From Alphaproteobacteria bacterium (lineage in GTDB: Bacteria > Pseudomonadota > Alphaproteobacteria > Rickettsiales > JAFLCR01): DNA of 13,920 nt. The stretch is taken from NCBI GenBank assembly GCA_017302755.1, contig JAFLCR010000018.1, forward strand, positions 1 to 13,920. Direction: 5' to 3'. Below, in pieces: positions 6,271 to 13,832 of the stretch. Each line of letters opens with the position of its first letter. Position 1 is the first letter of the stretch. A program made the translations under genes and the position numbers. The notes under the pieces were generated by a model, which had not been told where the DNA came from, ran no database searches, and saw only the letters and a program-made list of their open reading frames with translations.

Positions 6271-8088
6271 TTGTCCCAGGCGTCCCTACACATCCTCCGC
6301 ACCACCTACGGTTACGACAGTTTCCGTGGTCAGCAGGCGGAGATTATCGATCATGTCATCGCCGGGAAAAATGCCTTTGTATTAATGCCCACCGGCGGCG
6401 GCAAGTCGCTGTGCTATCAGATTCCGGCGTTGTGCCGCGAGGGCGTGGCGGTGATCGTGTCGCCGCTGATCGCGCTGATGCAGGACCAGGTGGAGGCACT
6501 CAAGCAGCTTGGCATCCGCGCAGCGGCGATCAATTCCAGCATGTCGCCTGCGAGCGTTGGAGAAACAAAGGAAGCCATTCGCCGCGGCACGATCGACTTG
6601 GTCTATGTCGCCCCCGAGCGGCTGCTGATGGAGGATTTCTTAGGACTGCTCGGTGAGGCGAAGATTGCGCTTTTTGCCATCGACGAGGCGCATTGCGTCT
6701 CGCAATGGGGGCATGATTTCAGGCCGCATTACACGCAGCTTTCCGTGCTCGCGGAAAGATTCCCCAGCGTGCCGCGTATCGCGCTCACCGCCACCGCCGA
6801 TGCGCCGACGCGGAAGGATATTCTCGAAAAGCTGCACCTGAAGGACGGGCGCAGCTTCATTGCCGGGTTCGACCGCCCTAACATTCATTACGCCATCCAG
6901 GCGAAGGAGAGTCCGAAGCAACAGATCCTGCGTTTCATCCAGACGCATCCGGGAGAGAGCGGCATCGTCTATTGCCTCTCGCGCCAGAATGTCGACGACA
7001 TGGCCGCATGGCTGAACCAGCAGGGATTGAAGGCGCTGCCGTATCACGCGGGCATGGATAATGCCGATCGCTCGCGCCACCAGCAGCGTTTTCTGAAGGA
7101 GGACGGCGTCATCATGGTGGCGACCATCGCCTTCGGCATGGGCATTGACAAACCGGACGTGCGCTTCGTCGCGCATATGAACATCCCGAAGAATATCGAG
7201 GCTTTTTACCAGGAGACGGGCCGCGCGGGGCGCGACGGCCTGCCCGCCGAGGCGCTGATGCTTTACGGCATGAACGACGTCGCCATCCAGCGCGGTTTCA
7301 TCGAAAACGGTGACGCGCCGGAAACCCAGAAGCGCATCGAGCGGCAGAAGCTTTCCGCATTGCTCGGCTTATGCGAAACGGCCGGCTGCCGGAGGCGGAT
7401 TCTGCTGGAGTATTTCGGCGACAAAGGTGGTGATTGCGGCAACTGCGATACCTGCCAGGTGCCTGCCGAAACCTTCGATGGCACCGTCGCTGCGCAAAAA
7501 GCCATCTCCTGCGTGTTCCGCACCGGGCAGCGTTTCGGCGTCGCCTATCTCATCGACGTGCTGCTCGGCACGGCCACCGAGCGCATCGCGCAGTTCGGCC
7601 ATGACAAGGTTAGCACCTTTGGCATTGGTGGAGAGTTCAGCAAAGGCGATTGGCAAAGCATTTTCCGCCAGCTCGTGGCGCGGAATTTCCTGAAGGTCGA
7701 TACCGCCGGCCACGGTGGCTTGAGCATCACCGAGCAGGGGGCTGCGTTCCTGAAGCATAAGGAAACGCTTCTCCTGCGCCGCCCGGCACCGCCGCGCGCC
7801 AAGACGCGCCTCGCGCGGCCGCGTCGGATGGAGGGGGAACCAACAGGCGAAGATCATGGGTTGTTCGCTGCGCTCAAAGCCCTGCGGTTGGAGATCGCGA
7901 AAGCGCAGAACGTACCGCCTTACGTCATTTTTCATGACAGAACGTTGCGCGAGATGGCGGCGCTCAAGCCCGGCACGCTGGAAGCGCTATCTGCGGTGAG
8001 CGGGGTGGGAGCGGCAAAGCTCTCGCGCTACGGTGAGGCGTTCCTTGGAACAATCACGCGGTTTGAAGAAGTTACGGCTCCAGGGTGA
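6271..8088 (+). CDS. recQ: ATP-dependent DNA helicase RecQ
   Basis: This 605-residue superfamily 2 helicase unwinds DNA 3' to 5' in recombination and replication-fork repair. Domains in order: the helicase core with Walker A MPTGGGKS (39-46), DEAH box (138-141) in IDEAHCVSQWGHDFRP, ALTATA (171-176) and motif VI QETGRAGRDG (314-323). Then comes the RecQ-specific zinc site with C373, C389, C392 and C395, a winged-helix region, and a C-terminal HRDC domain at about 527-600 (ending VSGVGAAKLSRYGEAFL). The length matches E. coli RecQ (about 610), and all key residues are present. The start is a TTG immediately after the aceB tandem stop, supported by AAGGA at 6259-6263; no ATG lies near the start of the conserved sequence. 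Translation is probably coupled to aceB. The gene converges on infC with a 35-base gap that holds no obvious terminator. Confidence 0.96.
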   Translation: MSQASLHILRTTYGYDSFRGQQAEIIDHVIAGKNAFVLMPTGGGKSLCYQIPALCREGVAVIVSPLIALMQDQVEALKQLGIRAAAINSSMSPASVGETKEAIRRGTIDLVYVAPERLLMEDFLGLLGEAKIALFAIDEAHCVSQWGHDFRPHYTQLSVLAERFPSVPRIALTATADAPTRKDILEKLHLKDGRSFIAGFDRPNIHYAIQAKESPKQQILRFIQTHPGESGIVYCLSRQNVDDMAAWLNQQGLKALPYHAGMDNADRSRHQQRFLKEDGVIMVATIAFGMGIDKPDVRFVAHMNIPKNIEAFYQETGRAGRDGLPAEALMLYGMNDVAIQRGFIENGDAPETQKRIERQKLSALLGLCETAGCRRRILLEYFGDKGGDCGNCDTCQVPAETFDGTVAAQKAISCVFRTGQRFGVAYLIDVLLGTATERIAQFGHDKVSTFGIGGEFSKGDWQSIFRQLVARNFLKVDTAGHGGLSITEQGAAFLKHKETLLLRRPAPPRAKTRLARPRRMEGEPTGEDHGLFAALKALRLEIAKAQNVPPYVIFHDRTLREMAALKPGTLEALSAVSGVGAAKLSRYGEAFLGTITRFEEVTAPG

Positions 8089-8123
8089 TTGCTGAGTTGC
8101 CGGTTCTCCGCAGTTGAGGAGGA

Positions 8124-8648
8124 TTACTTCGGCCCTACCAGCATCATGAGCTGGTTGCCGCCCTCAAAGCGGACGGATTGCTCGATTTTCACTTTATCCT
8201 GTAATTCCACCTCAAGGCGCTTGAAGACTTCAAAGCCCACTTCCTTATGCGAGTTTTCTCGACCGCGGAAGCGCAGGGAAATTTTGACTTTGTCTCCCTC
8301 TTCGATAAAGCGCAGCAGGGCGCGCACCTTGATGTCGTAATCGTGTTTGTCGATGGTGGGGCGCATCTTGATTTCCTTGATTTCCACCACTTTCTGCTTT
8401 TTGCGCGCCTCGTTGGCTTTTTTCTGAGCCTCGTATTTGTATTTACCGTAATCGATGAACTTGCACACCGGCGGTTCGGCGTTGGGGGAGATTTCGACGA
8501 GATCAAGCCCGACTTCCTCGGCCATGCGGATGGCCTGCGCCTTCGGCATGACGCCAAGCATGTCGCCCTGCGCGTTGATCACACGCACTTGGGAGGCGGT
8601 GATCTCGTGGTTGGCGCGGGGGCCGTCTTTACTGGGGGTAGATCTCAT
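8124..8648 (-). CDS. infC: Translation initiation factor IF-3
   Basis: This 174-residue protein is IF-3, which binds the 30S subunit, keeps the subunits apart and checks the start codon and initiator tRNA. The N-domain begins around GPRANHEITASQVRVINAQG and includes LDLVEISPNAEPPVCKFIDYG. The family signature KFIDYGKYKYEAQKK is at about 73-87 in the linker. The C-domain includes IKEIKMRPTIDKHDYDIK and ISLRFRGRE, the 30S-binding part. An in-frame stop lies three codons upstream of the ATG at 8648, so the start cannot be much earlier. It is an ATG, not the AUU known from E. coli. AGGAG sits 11 bases away, a rather long spacing. thrS lies 85 bases upstream on the same strand, so transcription probably comes from thrS or from the gap. 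rpmI and rplT, the usual next genes, are absent. Confidence 0.95.
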   Translation of the reverse strand: MRSTPSKDGPRANHEITASQVRVINAQGDMLGVMPKAQAIRMAEEVGLDLVEISPNAEPPVCKFIDYGKYKYEAQKKANEARKKQKVVEIKEIKMRPTIDKHDYDIKVRALLRFIEEGDKVKISLRFRGRENSHKEVGFEVFKRLEVELQDKVKIEQSVRFEGGNQLMMLVGPK

Positions 8649-8658
8649 GCGTCGTCAT

Positions 8659-8664
8659 TCTCCT
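8659..8664 (-). promoter_or_regulatory. Shine-Dalgarno AGGAGA upstream of infC
   Basis: AGGAGA on the minus strand is followed at once by an out-of-frame ATG (8656-8658). The infC ATG is 10 bases beyond its end. The spacing is long for infC and too short for the other ATG. Confidence 0.55.
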
Positions 8665-8733
8665 GTGGTTGTTACAAAGGTATGGTCCCGGAAGCATAGT
8701 ACAGCCGGGTGAACATTAATTTAATATGTGGTC

Positions 8734-10710
8734 TCATAAGGGGGGCATCGCTTCTTTGGAAAGCGCGGTGACCAGGGCGTCCAGGCTCATGGTTTCCTGG
8801 GCATCGGAGCCGAGGCGGCGCACGGAAACCCCCCGGTTTTCCGCTTCTTTCTTGCCCAGCGCCAGAATGACCGGCACCTTGGCGACCGAGTGCTTGCGCA
8901 CTTTGAAATTGATTTTCTCGTTCTCGGTGTCGAGCACCGTCCTGATGCCTGCCTTGGCCAAGGCGGCGCGCACTTCTTCGGCGTAGGCGTCCACGTCGTT
9001 GGTAATGGTGGCGATGGCGACCTGCACCGGCGAGAGCCAGAGCGGGAATTTGCCGGAATATTCCTCAATCAGAATGCCGATGAAGCGTTCGAGCGAGCCG
9101 AGAATGGCGCGGTGGAGCATCACGGGGCGCTTCTTATTGCCGTCCTGCGCCACGTAGGTGGCATCGAGGCGTTCGGGGAGCACGAAGTCGACCTGCAGCG
9201 TGCCGCACTGCCAGTCGCGGCCGATGGCGTCGCGCAGCACGAATTCCAGCTTCGGGCCGTAGAACGCGCCTTCGCCGGGGTTGAGCTCGTATTCGAAGCC
9301 TGCGGCGGTGACGGCTTCTTTCAAAGCGTTTTCCGCTTTATCCCACACGCTGTCCTCGCCCGCCCGCACTTCGGGGCGGTCGGAGAACTTGACGCGGATT
9401 TCGTGAAAGCCGAGGTCTTTGTAAACCTTGCGCAGCAGGTCGCAGAAGATCACGGTTTCGGAGGTAATCTGGTCTTCGGTGCAGAAGATATGCGCGTCGT
9501 CCTGCGTGAAGCCGCGCACGCGCATTAAACCGTGCAGTGCGCCGGAGGGCTCGTTGCGGTGGCAGGCGCCGAACTCGGCCATGCGCAGCGGCAGGTCGCG
9601 GTAGCTTTTCAGGCCCTGCTTGAACACCTGCACGTGGCATGGGCAGTTCATGGGCTTGAGCGCGAAGATGCGGTCTTCGGACTCGGAAGTGAACATGGCG
9701 TGGCGGAATTTCTCCCAGTGGCCGGAGGCTTCCCACAGCGAGCGATCCACCACGATCGGCGTTTTCACTTCCTGATAGCCGCCATCGACGAGACGCTTGC
9801 GCACGTAGTTCTCGATGGTGCGCCAGAGCGTCCAGCCCTTGTCGTGCCAGAAGACCATGCCGGGGGCTTCTTCCTGCAGATGGAAAAGCTCCATTTCCTT
9901 GCCGAGCTTGCGGTGATCGCGCTTCTCGGCTTCCTCGATCATGGTGAGGTATTCTTTCAGCTCTTTCTCTGTGGCGAACTGCACGCCGTAAACGCGGGTG
10001 AGCTGCTTGTTCTTGCTGTCGCCTTTCCAGTAGGCGCCGGCCACTTTGGTAAGCTTGAAGGCTTTGCTCAGCTGGTTGAAATGCGAGACGTGAGGGCCGC
10101 GGCAAAGGTCGATGAACGCATCGTCGCCCGTGCCCTGGCGGTAGAGGGAGATCTTACCCTTTTCGGTGGTGTCGCTTTCAGCCGCGCCACGGATGATCTC
10201 GGCCTTGTAGGGCTCGCCGCGCGATTCGAAAAGCTTGATCGCCGCGTCGCGCTCCCACATTTCGCGGGTGACGGTTTTGTCTTCGGCCATGATCTGGCGC
10301 ATGCGGGTTTCGATTTTCTCCAAGTCATCAACGGAGATCGTCTTGTCCGTCTCCACGTCGTAATAGAAGCCGTTATCGACCGTTGGGCCGATGGCGAGCT
10401 TCGTGCCGGGATAAAGCTCTTTCAGCGCGCGGGCCAGCACCTGGGCGGTGGTGGTGTGGCGCATGACGTCGAGCCCTTCGGGTTGCTTCAGTGTCAGGAT
10501 CTCGATTTTAGCGTCGCGTTCAATGGGCAGGTAGAGGTCGCGCTGCTCGCCGTCGACTTTCACCGCGATAGCGGCCTTCGCCAGCCCCGCGCCGATCGAT
10601 TCCGCGATCGCCTTGCCGGTCACTGGGGTGGCGTATTGACGCTTGCTGCCGTCGGGCAGGGTGATGGTGATTTCCTGGGAGGAAGCGGCGGGGGAAGCGA
10701 GAGAGGCCAA
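8734..10710 (-). CDS. thrS: Threonyl-tRNA synthetase
   Basis: This 658-residue class II synthetase charges tRNA-Thr. Domains in order: TGS (about 12-72), editing domain (about 75-250), catalytic core (about 255-550), and anticodon-binding domain (about 558-655). The zinc ligands are present: C356 in PMNCPCHV, H407 in DDAHIFC and H533 in MLHRAILGS. Class II motif 2 is seen in CHRNEPSGALHGLMRVRGF and motif 3 in HRAILGSLERF. In the editing domain CRGPH (C203, H207) is intact. The HxxxH motif is altered: the region reads RHTTTAQVLARAL, with H85 kept but one residue more than usual and Q90 where the second histidine aligns. The start is taken as TTG at 10708-10710 because no ATG or GTG precedes the TGS domain in this frame; the ribosome-binding site is weak. 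A candidate promoter lies just upstream, and infC follows. Confidence 0.95.
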   Translation of the reverse strand: MASLASPAASSQEITITLPDGSKRQYATPVTGKAIAESIGAGLAKAAIAVKVDGEQRDLYLPIERDAKIEILTLKQPEGLDVMRHTTTAQVLARALKELYPGTKLAIGPTVDNGFYYDVETDKTISVDDLEKIETRMRQIMAEDKTVTREMWERDAAIKLFESRGEPYKAEIIRGAAESDTTEKGKISLYRQGTGDDAFIDLCRGPHVSHFNQLSKAFKLTKVAGAYWKGDSKNKQLTRVYGVQFATEKELKEYLTMIEEAEKRDHRKLGKEMELFHLQEEAPGMVFWHDKGWTLWRTIENYVRKRLVDGGYQEVKTPIVVDRSLWEASGHWEKFRHAMFTSESEDRIFALKPMNCPCHVQVFKQGLKSYRDLPLRMAEFGACHRNEPSGALHGLMRVRGFTQDDAHIFCTEDQITSETVIFCDLLRKVYKDLGFHEIRVKFSDRPEVRAGEDSVWDKAENALKEAVTAAGFEYELNPGEGAFYGPKLEFVLRDAIGRDWQCGTLQVDFVLPERLDATYVAQDGNKKRPVMLHRAILGSLERFIGILIEEYSGKFPLWLSPVQVAIATITNDVDAYAEEVRAALAKAGIRTVLDTENEKINFKVRKHSVAKVPVILALGKKEAENRGVSVRRLGSDAQETMSLDALVTALSKEAMPPL

Positions 10711-10746
10711 AAATCGTCGTCCAAAGTGGTTTATTGGGAACCTGGA

Positions 10747-10774
10747 AACCTAGCCAAAACCCTTGCTCTGTCAA
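10747..10774 (-). promoter_or_regulatory. Candidate promoter of thrS-infC
   Basis: On the minus strand a perfect TTGACA (plus 10769-10774) overlaps the TGA of the GT9 gene. It is followed after 16 bases by TAGGTT (plus 10747-10752), a partial -10. It would give a leader of about 30 bases and let thrS-infC be expressed independently of the glycosyltransferases. The -35 is convincing, the -10 is not. Confidence 0.5.
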
Positions 10775-11715
10775 GAAAACAGATGGGTTTTGGCCGCTTC
10801 GGCGACCTCCTCCGGCGTCAATGTGGCCAGATCGTCACGGCGCAGCACCCGGACATGGGGCCCGCGAGGCCCGCATTTGGCCGGGTCCGAGGCTTCGGAG
10901 AAGAGCAGCAGGGTCTTGCAGCCCGTTTCGGCGATAATGTGCATGGGACCGGTATCCACCCCCACCGCCCCCGTGGCATGGCGGGCCAGCTCGGCGATCT
11001 GGCCCAGGCTGGTGCGATCGCAGAGATTGATGGCTTTCGGGCAGGCGGCGGCGATGGCGTCGAGCAGGTCGCGCTCGTGTTTAGTGCCTATCAGCACAGG
11101 GGTAATATTCTGGTTGATCAGCCAGCCGGCAAAATCAGAGAAGTGCTTTTTTGGCCATCGTTTCATCAGCCTATGGGGCGAGCAGCCAGGCACCAGAAGC
11201 GTATAGGAAGATGGCAGGCTAAAGGCGGAAATGTCACCTGTAAGCCAGGAAACGTCCGGCTCTGGAACCTCGGTGATGCCGGCGATGCCAAGTTGCTCCC
11301 GTTGGCGGTCGAGCGTGTGCATCCGTGTGCGCTCCGGATTGGCGTGGCGGTGCGAGGCGAGGGCGGCGATGCCAGACCATGCCGGCGTCCGGCCCAGGAA
11401 CGCCCACCAATAGGCCGATGAGCGGGTGGAGGTTTGCAGGTCATAAACGCGCGCAAAGGAAAGGGAGCGCAGTTTTTCGGCAAGTGCCATGATCTTGTGG
11501 AGCTGCTTCCAGGGCGCGCGCTCGTCGACCCACACCTCGTCGAACCAGCCCGTGGCGCGGGCAAAAGCGGCGTAAGGCTCCGTGGTCAGCAGGACGATGC
11601 GCGCCGCCGGATGCGCCGCGCGGATCGCCTTCATCGGCCCGGTGGAGAGGATGAAATCCCCCAGCGCGCCGTGGCGGATGACAAGGATAGGAGCCGAGGA
11701 GGCGTGTTCGCTCAT
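10771..11715 (-). CDS. GT9 heptosyltransferase-family glycosyltransferase
   Basis: This 314-residue GT-B protein belongs to the ADP-heptose:LPS heptosyltransferase family (GT9), which adds heptose to the inner core of lipopolysaccharide on the cytoplasmic face of the inner membrane. The N-terminus ILVIRHGALGDFILSTGPMK (10-29) is the family's acceptor-side loop. KRWPKKHFSDFAGWL at 185-199 and VGVDTGPMHIIAETG at 251-265 form the nucleotide-sugar site with the conserved D254-TGPMH. SDPAKCGPRG near 276-285 completes the pattern. Which heptosyltransferase (WaaC, WaaF, WaaQ-like) it is, or whether it uses another sugar, cannot be told. Its ATG overlaps the stop of the GT4 gene by 4 bases (ATGA), so the pair is translationally coupled and probably works on the same glycan. 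Confidence 0.88.
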   Translation of the reverse strand: MSEHASSAPILVIRHGALGDFILSTGPMKAIRAAHPAARIVLLTTEPYAAFARATGWFDEVWVDERAPWKQLHKIMALAEKLRSLSFARVYDLQTSTRSSAYWWAFLGRTPAWSGIAALASHRHANPERTRMHTLDRQREQLGIAGITEVPEPDVSWLTGDISAFSLPSSYTLLVPGCSPHRLMKRWPKKHFSDFAGWLINQNITPVLIGTKHERDLLDAIAAACPKAINLCDRTSLGQIAELARHATGAVGVDTGPMHIIAETGCKTLLLFSEASDPAKCGPRGPHVRVLRRDDLATLTPEEVAEAAKTHLFS

Positions 11716-12908
11716 GCCGCGATGGTTTCCGCCGCTTCGGGAATGGCCGAGTGCCCGAGGTTCAGCAACTCTTCATACACCATCATCGTGCGGTCGCACA
11801 TGAGGTCCGCTGAGAAATTGGCATGCACATGTTGCATGGCGGCCAGGCCCATATTCGCGCGCTGCTCTTCGCTGAGCTTGAGCGCGTTTCTAAGCGCTTC
11901 GGCCAGGGCGAGCGGGTCGCCGGGCGTCACGAGCCATCCGGTGGCGCCGTCAACCACGGTTTCCATCGCGCCGCCATGGGCGGTGGCGATTACGGGGCGG
12001 CCCATGGCCTGGGCCTCGACGGCCACGCGGCCGAATGCCTCCGGCTCGATCGAGGGGCAGGCGACGGCGTGCGCCAGCATGTATGCCTCGGCGATGAAGG
12101 GCGTGGCGCCGACGAAGCGGATTTTTTCGCCGAGTCCGGCATCCAGGATCTTATCCTCAAGCTCCTTGCGGTATTTGGGGTGTTGCTCGCCGTCGCCGAC
12201 GAAGAGGCAAAGGAAGCGTTCATTTTTCAATTCCTTTAGCGCTTCGATCATCAACTCATGGCCCTTCCAGCGCGTAATGCGCCCCGGCATGAGCAGCACG
12301 GGCACGTCGTCCGGCACGCGCCACTGCTTGACCAATTCGGTCAGCCGGTGCGGGCTGGTGACGGCGGGATGAAAGATGTGGCCGTCGACGCCGCGCGGGA
12401 TGAGCCGCAGCTTCTCCACGGGTGGTTGGTAGGTTTCAAGCACGTGCTCGGTGATGAATTGCGAGGTGGTGATGACGCGGTTGCCGCGCAGCATCACGCC
12501 ATTATACCATTTTTTGCCGAAGCCTTCGGTTTTGTAGACGCCGTGGAAGGTGGTGACGAAGGGAATGCCCGTGCGCTTCGCCGCTATGTAGGCGCTCCAG
12601 GCAGGGGCGCGCGAGCGGGCGTGAATGAGGCTGACTTTGTATTCACGGATGACCTGTTCCAGCAGTCCGGCGTTGTTCCAAATGCCCAGCGGCGATTTTG
12701 TGGCAAGTGGTAATTCAAGGTGTTCGGCCTTCACATAAACAAGCTGACGCACGAGCGGCCCGCCTTCGGAGGCGACCAGGGATGTCCATCCGGCGCGCGA
12801 GATGGCGCCTGCGATTTCGATGGTGCCGCGCTCGACCCCGCCGGACTTCATGGCGGGCAAGACTTGCAGAATGACGGGTTTGTCCTTTATCGTCGCCTCA
12901 TGTGCCAT
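11712..12908 (-). CDS. GT4-family glycosyltransferase
   Basis: This 398-residue retaining glycosyltransferase has a GT-B fold, with an N-terminal acceptor domain and a C-terminal nucleotide-sugar domain. GGVERGTIEIA at 23-33 is the glycine-rich first loop. LLMPGRITRWKGHELMIEAL at 205-224 carries the conserved R210 and K215. FVGDGEQHPKYRKEL follows, and IEPEAFGRVAVEAQAMGRPV holds the EX7E pair E290 and E298. GGAMETVVDGATGWLVTPGD at 312-331 is the usual end of the donor site. There is no signal peptide or membrane span; it is probably a peripheral cytoplasmic enzyme. The coupled GT9 gene suggests lipopolysaccharide core or another surface glycan; sugar and linkage are unknown. The start at 12908 has only a weak ribosome-binding site. 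It diverges from the ABHD10-like gene with 17 bases between the two starts. Confidence 0.88.
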   Translation of the reverse strand: MAHEATIKDKPVILQVLPAMKSGGVERGTIEIAGAISRAGWTSLVASEGGPLVRQLVYVKAEHLELPLATKSPLGIWNNAGLLEQVIREYKVSLIHARSRAPAWSAYIAAKRTGIPFVTTFHGVYKTEGFGKKWYNGVMLRGNRVITTSQFITEHVLETYQPPVEKLRLIPRGVDGHIFHPAVTSPHRLTELVKQWRVPDDVPVLLMPGRITRWKGHELMIEALKELKNERFLCLFVGDGEQHPKYRKELEDKILDAGLGEKIRFVGATPFIAEAYMLAHAVACPSIEPEAFGRVAVEAQAMGRPVIATAHGGAMETVVDGATGWLVTPGDPLALAEALRNALKLSEEQRANMGLAAMQHVHANFSADLMCDRTMMVYEELLNLGHSAIPEAAETIAA

Positions 12909-12925
12909 GTAACGAATGATCCGCC

Positions 12926-13720
12926 ATGCGTGTGCAGCCTGCTGCGACTGATACCTTCTCCGCGCTGAAAAGAAAAGACGGAAACACGATCGCCTATCAC
13001 CAGCTGCCGCCGCATCCGGACAAGGCGTCGTTGCCGGGAGTGATTTTCTTCGGCGGATTTCATTCCGACATGACGGGAACGAAGGCGACCTTCCTGCAGC
13101 GCTACTGCCACGAGCATGGCCTTGGCTTCGTGCGTTTCGACTATTTCGGCCATGGGCTTTCCTCCGGCGCGTTCACCGACGGCACGATCGGAAGGTGGAA
13201 GGAGGACGCGCTCGAAATCATCGACCGGCTTACCACCAGCCCCCAGATACTGATCGGCTCCAGCATGGGCGCGTGGATCATGCTGTTGGCCTGCGTGGCG
13301 CGGCCGCACCGCGTGGCAAGCTTGATCGGGCTGGCCAGCGCGCCGGACTTCACGGAGGATCTCATCTGGAATGCTTTTACCCCCGCGGAAAAGGAAAAGA
13401 TGATGGCGGAAGGTCGGTTCTCCCTGCCTGCCGAGCATTGCACGGGCGAATACATCATCACGCGGCAACTGATCGAGGAGGCGAGGGAGCATTTGCTGCT
13501 GCGCGGGCCGATTCCCGTCACCTGTCCCGTCCGGCTGCTGCATGGAATGAAGGACCAGGACGTGCCCTGGCAAACCTCCGAAAAGCTTCTCACCTGCCTG
13601 CCGGGCGCCCGGGCCTCGCTGCGGCTCGTGCACCGGGGTGACCACCGGCTCTCCACCGAGGAAGACCTGGCCGTCCTGGCCGAAACCCTGGAAGAGGCTC
13701 TGCGCAACCGGCAGGGATAG
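12926..13720 (+). CDS. ABHD10-like alpha/beta hydrolase
   Basis: This 264-residue serine hydrolase resembles the mammalian mitochondrial protein ABHD10, reported as a deglucuronidating esterase and protein de-S-acylase. The resemblance is from memory: FDYFGHGLSSG, then IGRWKEDALEIID, then QILIGSSMGAWIML with nucleophile S113. CPVRLLHGMKDQDVPWQTS gives the acid D210 (D212 close by), and RGDHRLS gives H240. FFGGFHSDMTGTKA at 41-54 supplies the oxyanion side. No signal peptide is visible, so it should be cytosolic. The start at 12926 lacks a clear Shine-Dalgarno sequence. In alphaproteobacteria such genes are usually annotated only as hydrolases, and the substrate here is unknown; a thioester or ester of a small acyl group is plausible. 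It diverges from the GT4 gene, and serC follows 145 bases downstream. Confidence 0.87.
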   Translation: MRVQPAATDTFSALKRKDGNTIAYHQLPPHPDKASLPGVIFFGGFHSDMTGTKATFLQRYCHEHGLGFVRFDYFGHGLSSGAFTDGTIGRWKEDALEIIDRLTTSPQILIGSSMGAWIMLLACVARPHRVASLIGLASAPDFTEDLIWNAFTPAEKEKMMAEGRFSLPAEHCTGEYIITRQLIEEAREHLLLRGPIPVTCPVRLLHGMKDQDVPWQTSEKLLTCLPGARASLRLVHRGDHRLSTEEDLAVLAETLEEALRNRQG

Positions 13721-13750
13721 GAAGCCTATGTTCTCCTGAGGATGTTGCTC

Positions 13751-13788
13751 TTTTCAGGCATGGCTGCCATGTGTTGCCACTCTGAAAA
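13751..13788 (+). promoter_or_regulatory. Imperfect hairpin in the gap before serC
   Basis: TTTTCAG (13751-13757) pairs with CTGAAAA (13782-13788), enclosing a small hairpin CATGG-CTG-CCATG (13759-13771). No T-run follows, so it is not a classic terminator. A serC leader RNA structure is known in alphaproteobacteria, and this is the right place for one, but I cannot match it to that family from memory. Confidence 0.35.
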
Positions 13789-13803
13789 ATCGCCAGAAGC
13801 CAG

Positions 13804-13832
13804 TTGCTTTTTGCATGGGGGGGGACTATCAA
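13804..13832 (+). promoter_or_regulatory. Candidate serC promoter with a G8 tract in its spacer
   Basis: TTGCTT (13804-13809) and TATCAA (13827-13832) are 17 bases apart and would give a leader of about 27 bases before the serC ATG. The spacer contains eight G residues at 13817-13824. Both boxes are only partial matches. Confidence 0.35.

Noticed and set aside
8674..8710. CCCGG/CCGGG hairpin in the thrS-infC gap as a terminator or infC leader element
   Set aside because: A five-pair stem with a 13-base loop and no T-run; too weak to support.
9532..11421. A 629-codon open frame on the plus strand running antisense through thrS and into the GT9 gene
   Set aside because: It crosses two well-recognised genes on the other strand, has no recognisable domain, and its composition is that of complementary GC-rich codons.
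13717..13729. Small hairpin ATAGG-AAG-CCTAT at the end of the ABHD10-like gene as a terminator
   Set aside because: Five pairs only, with no T-run after it.
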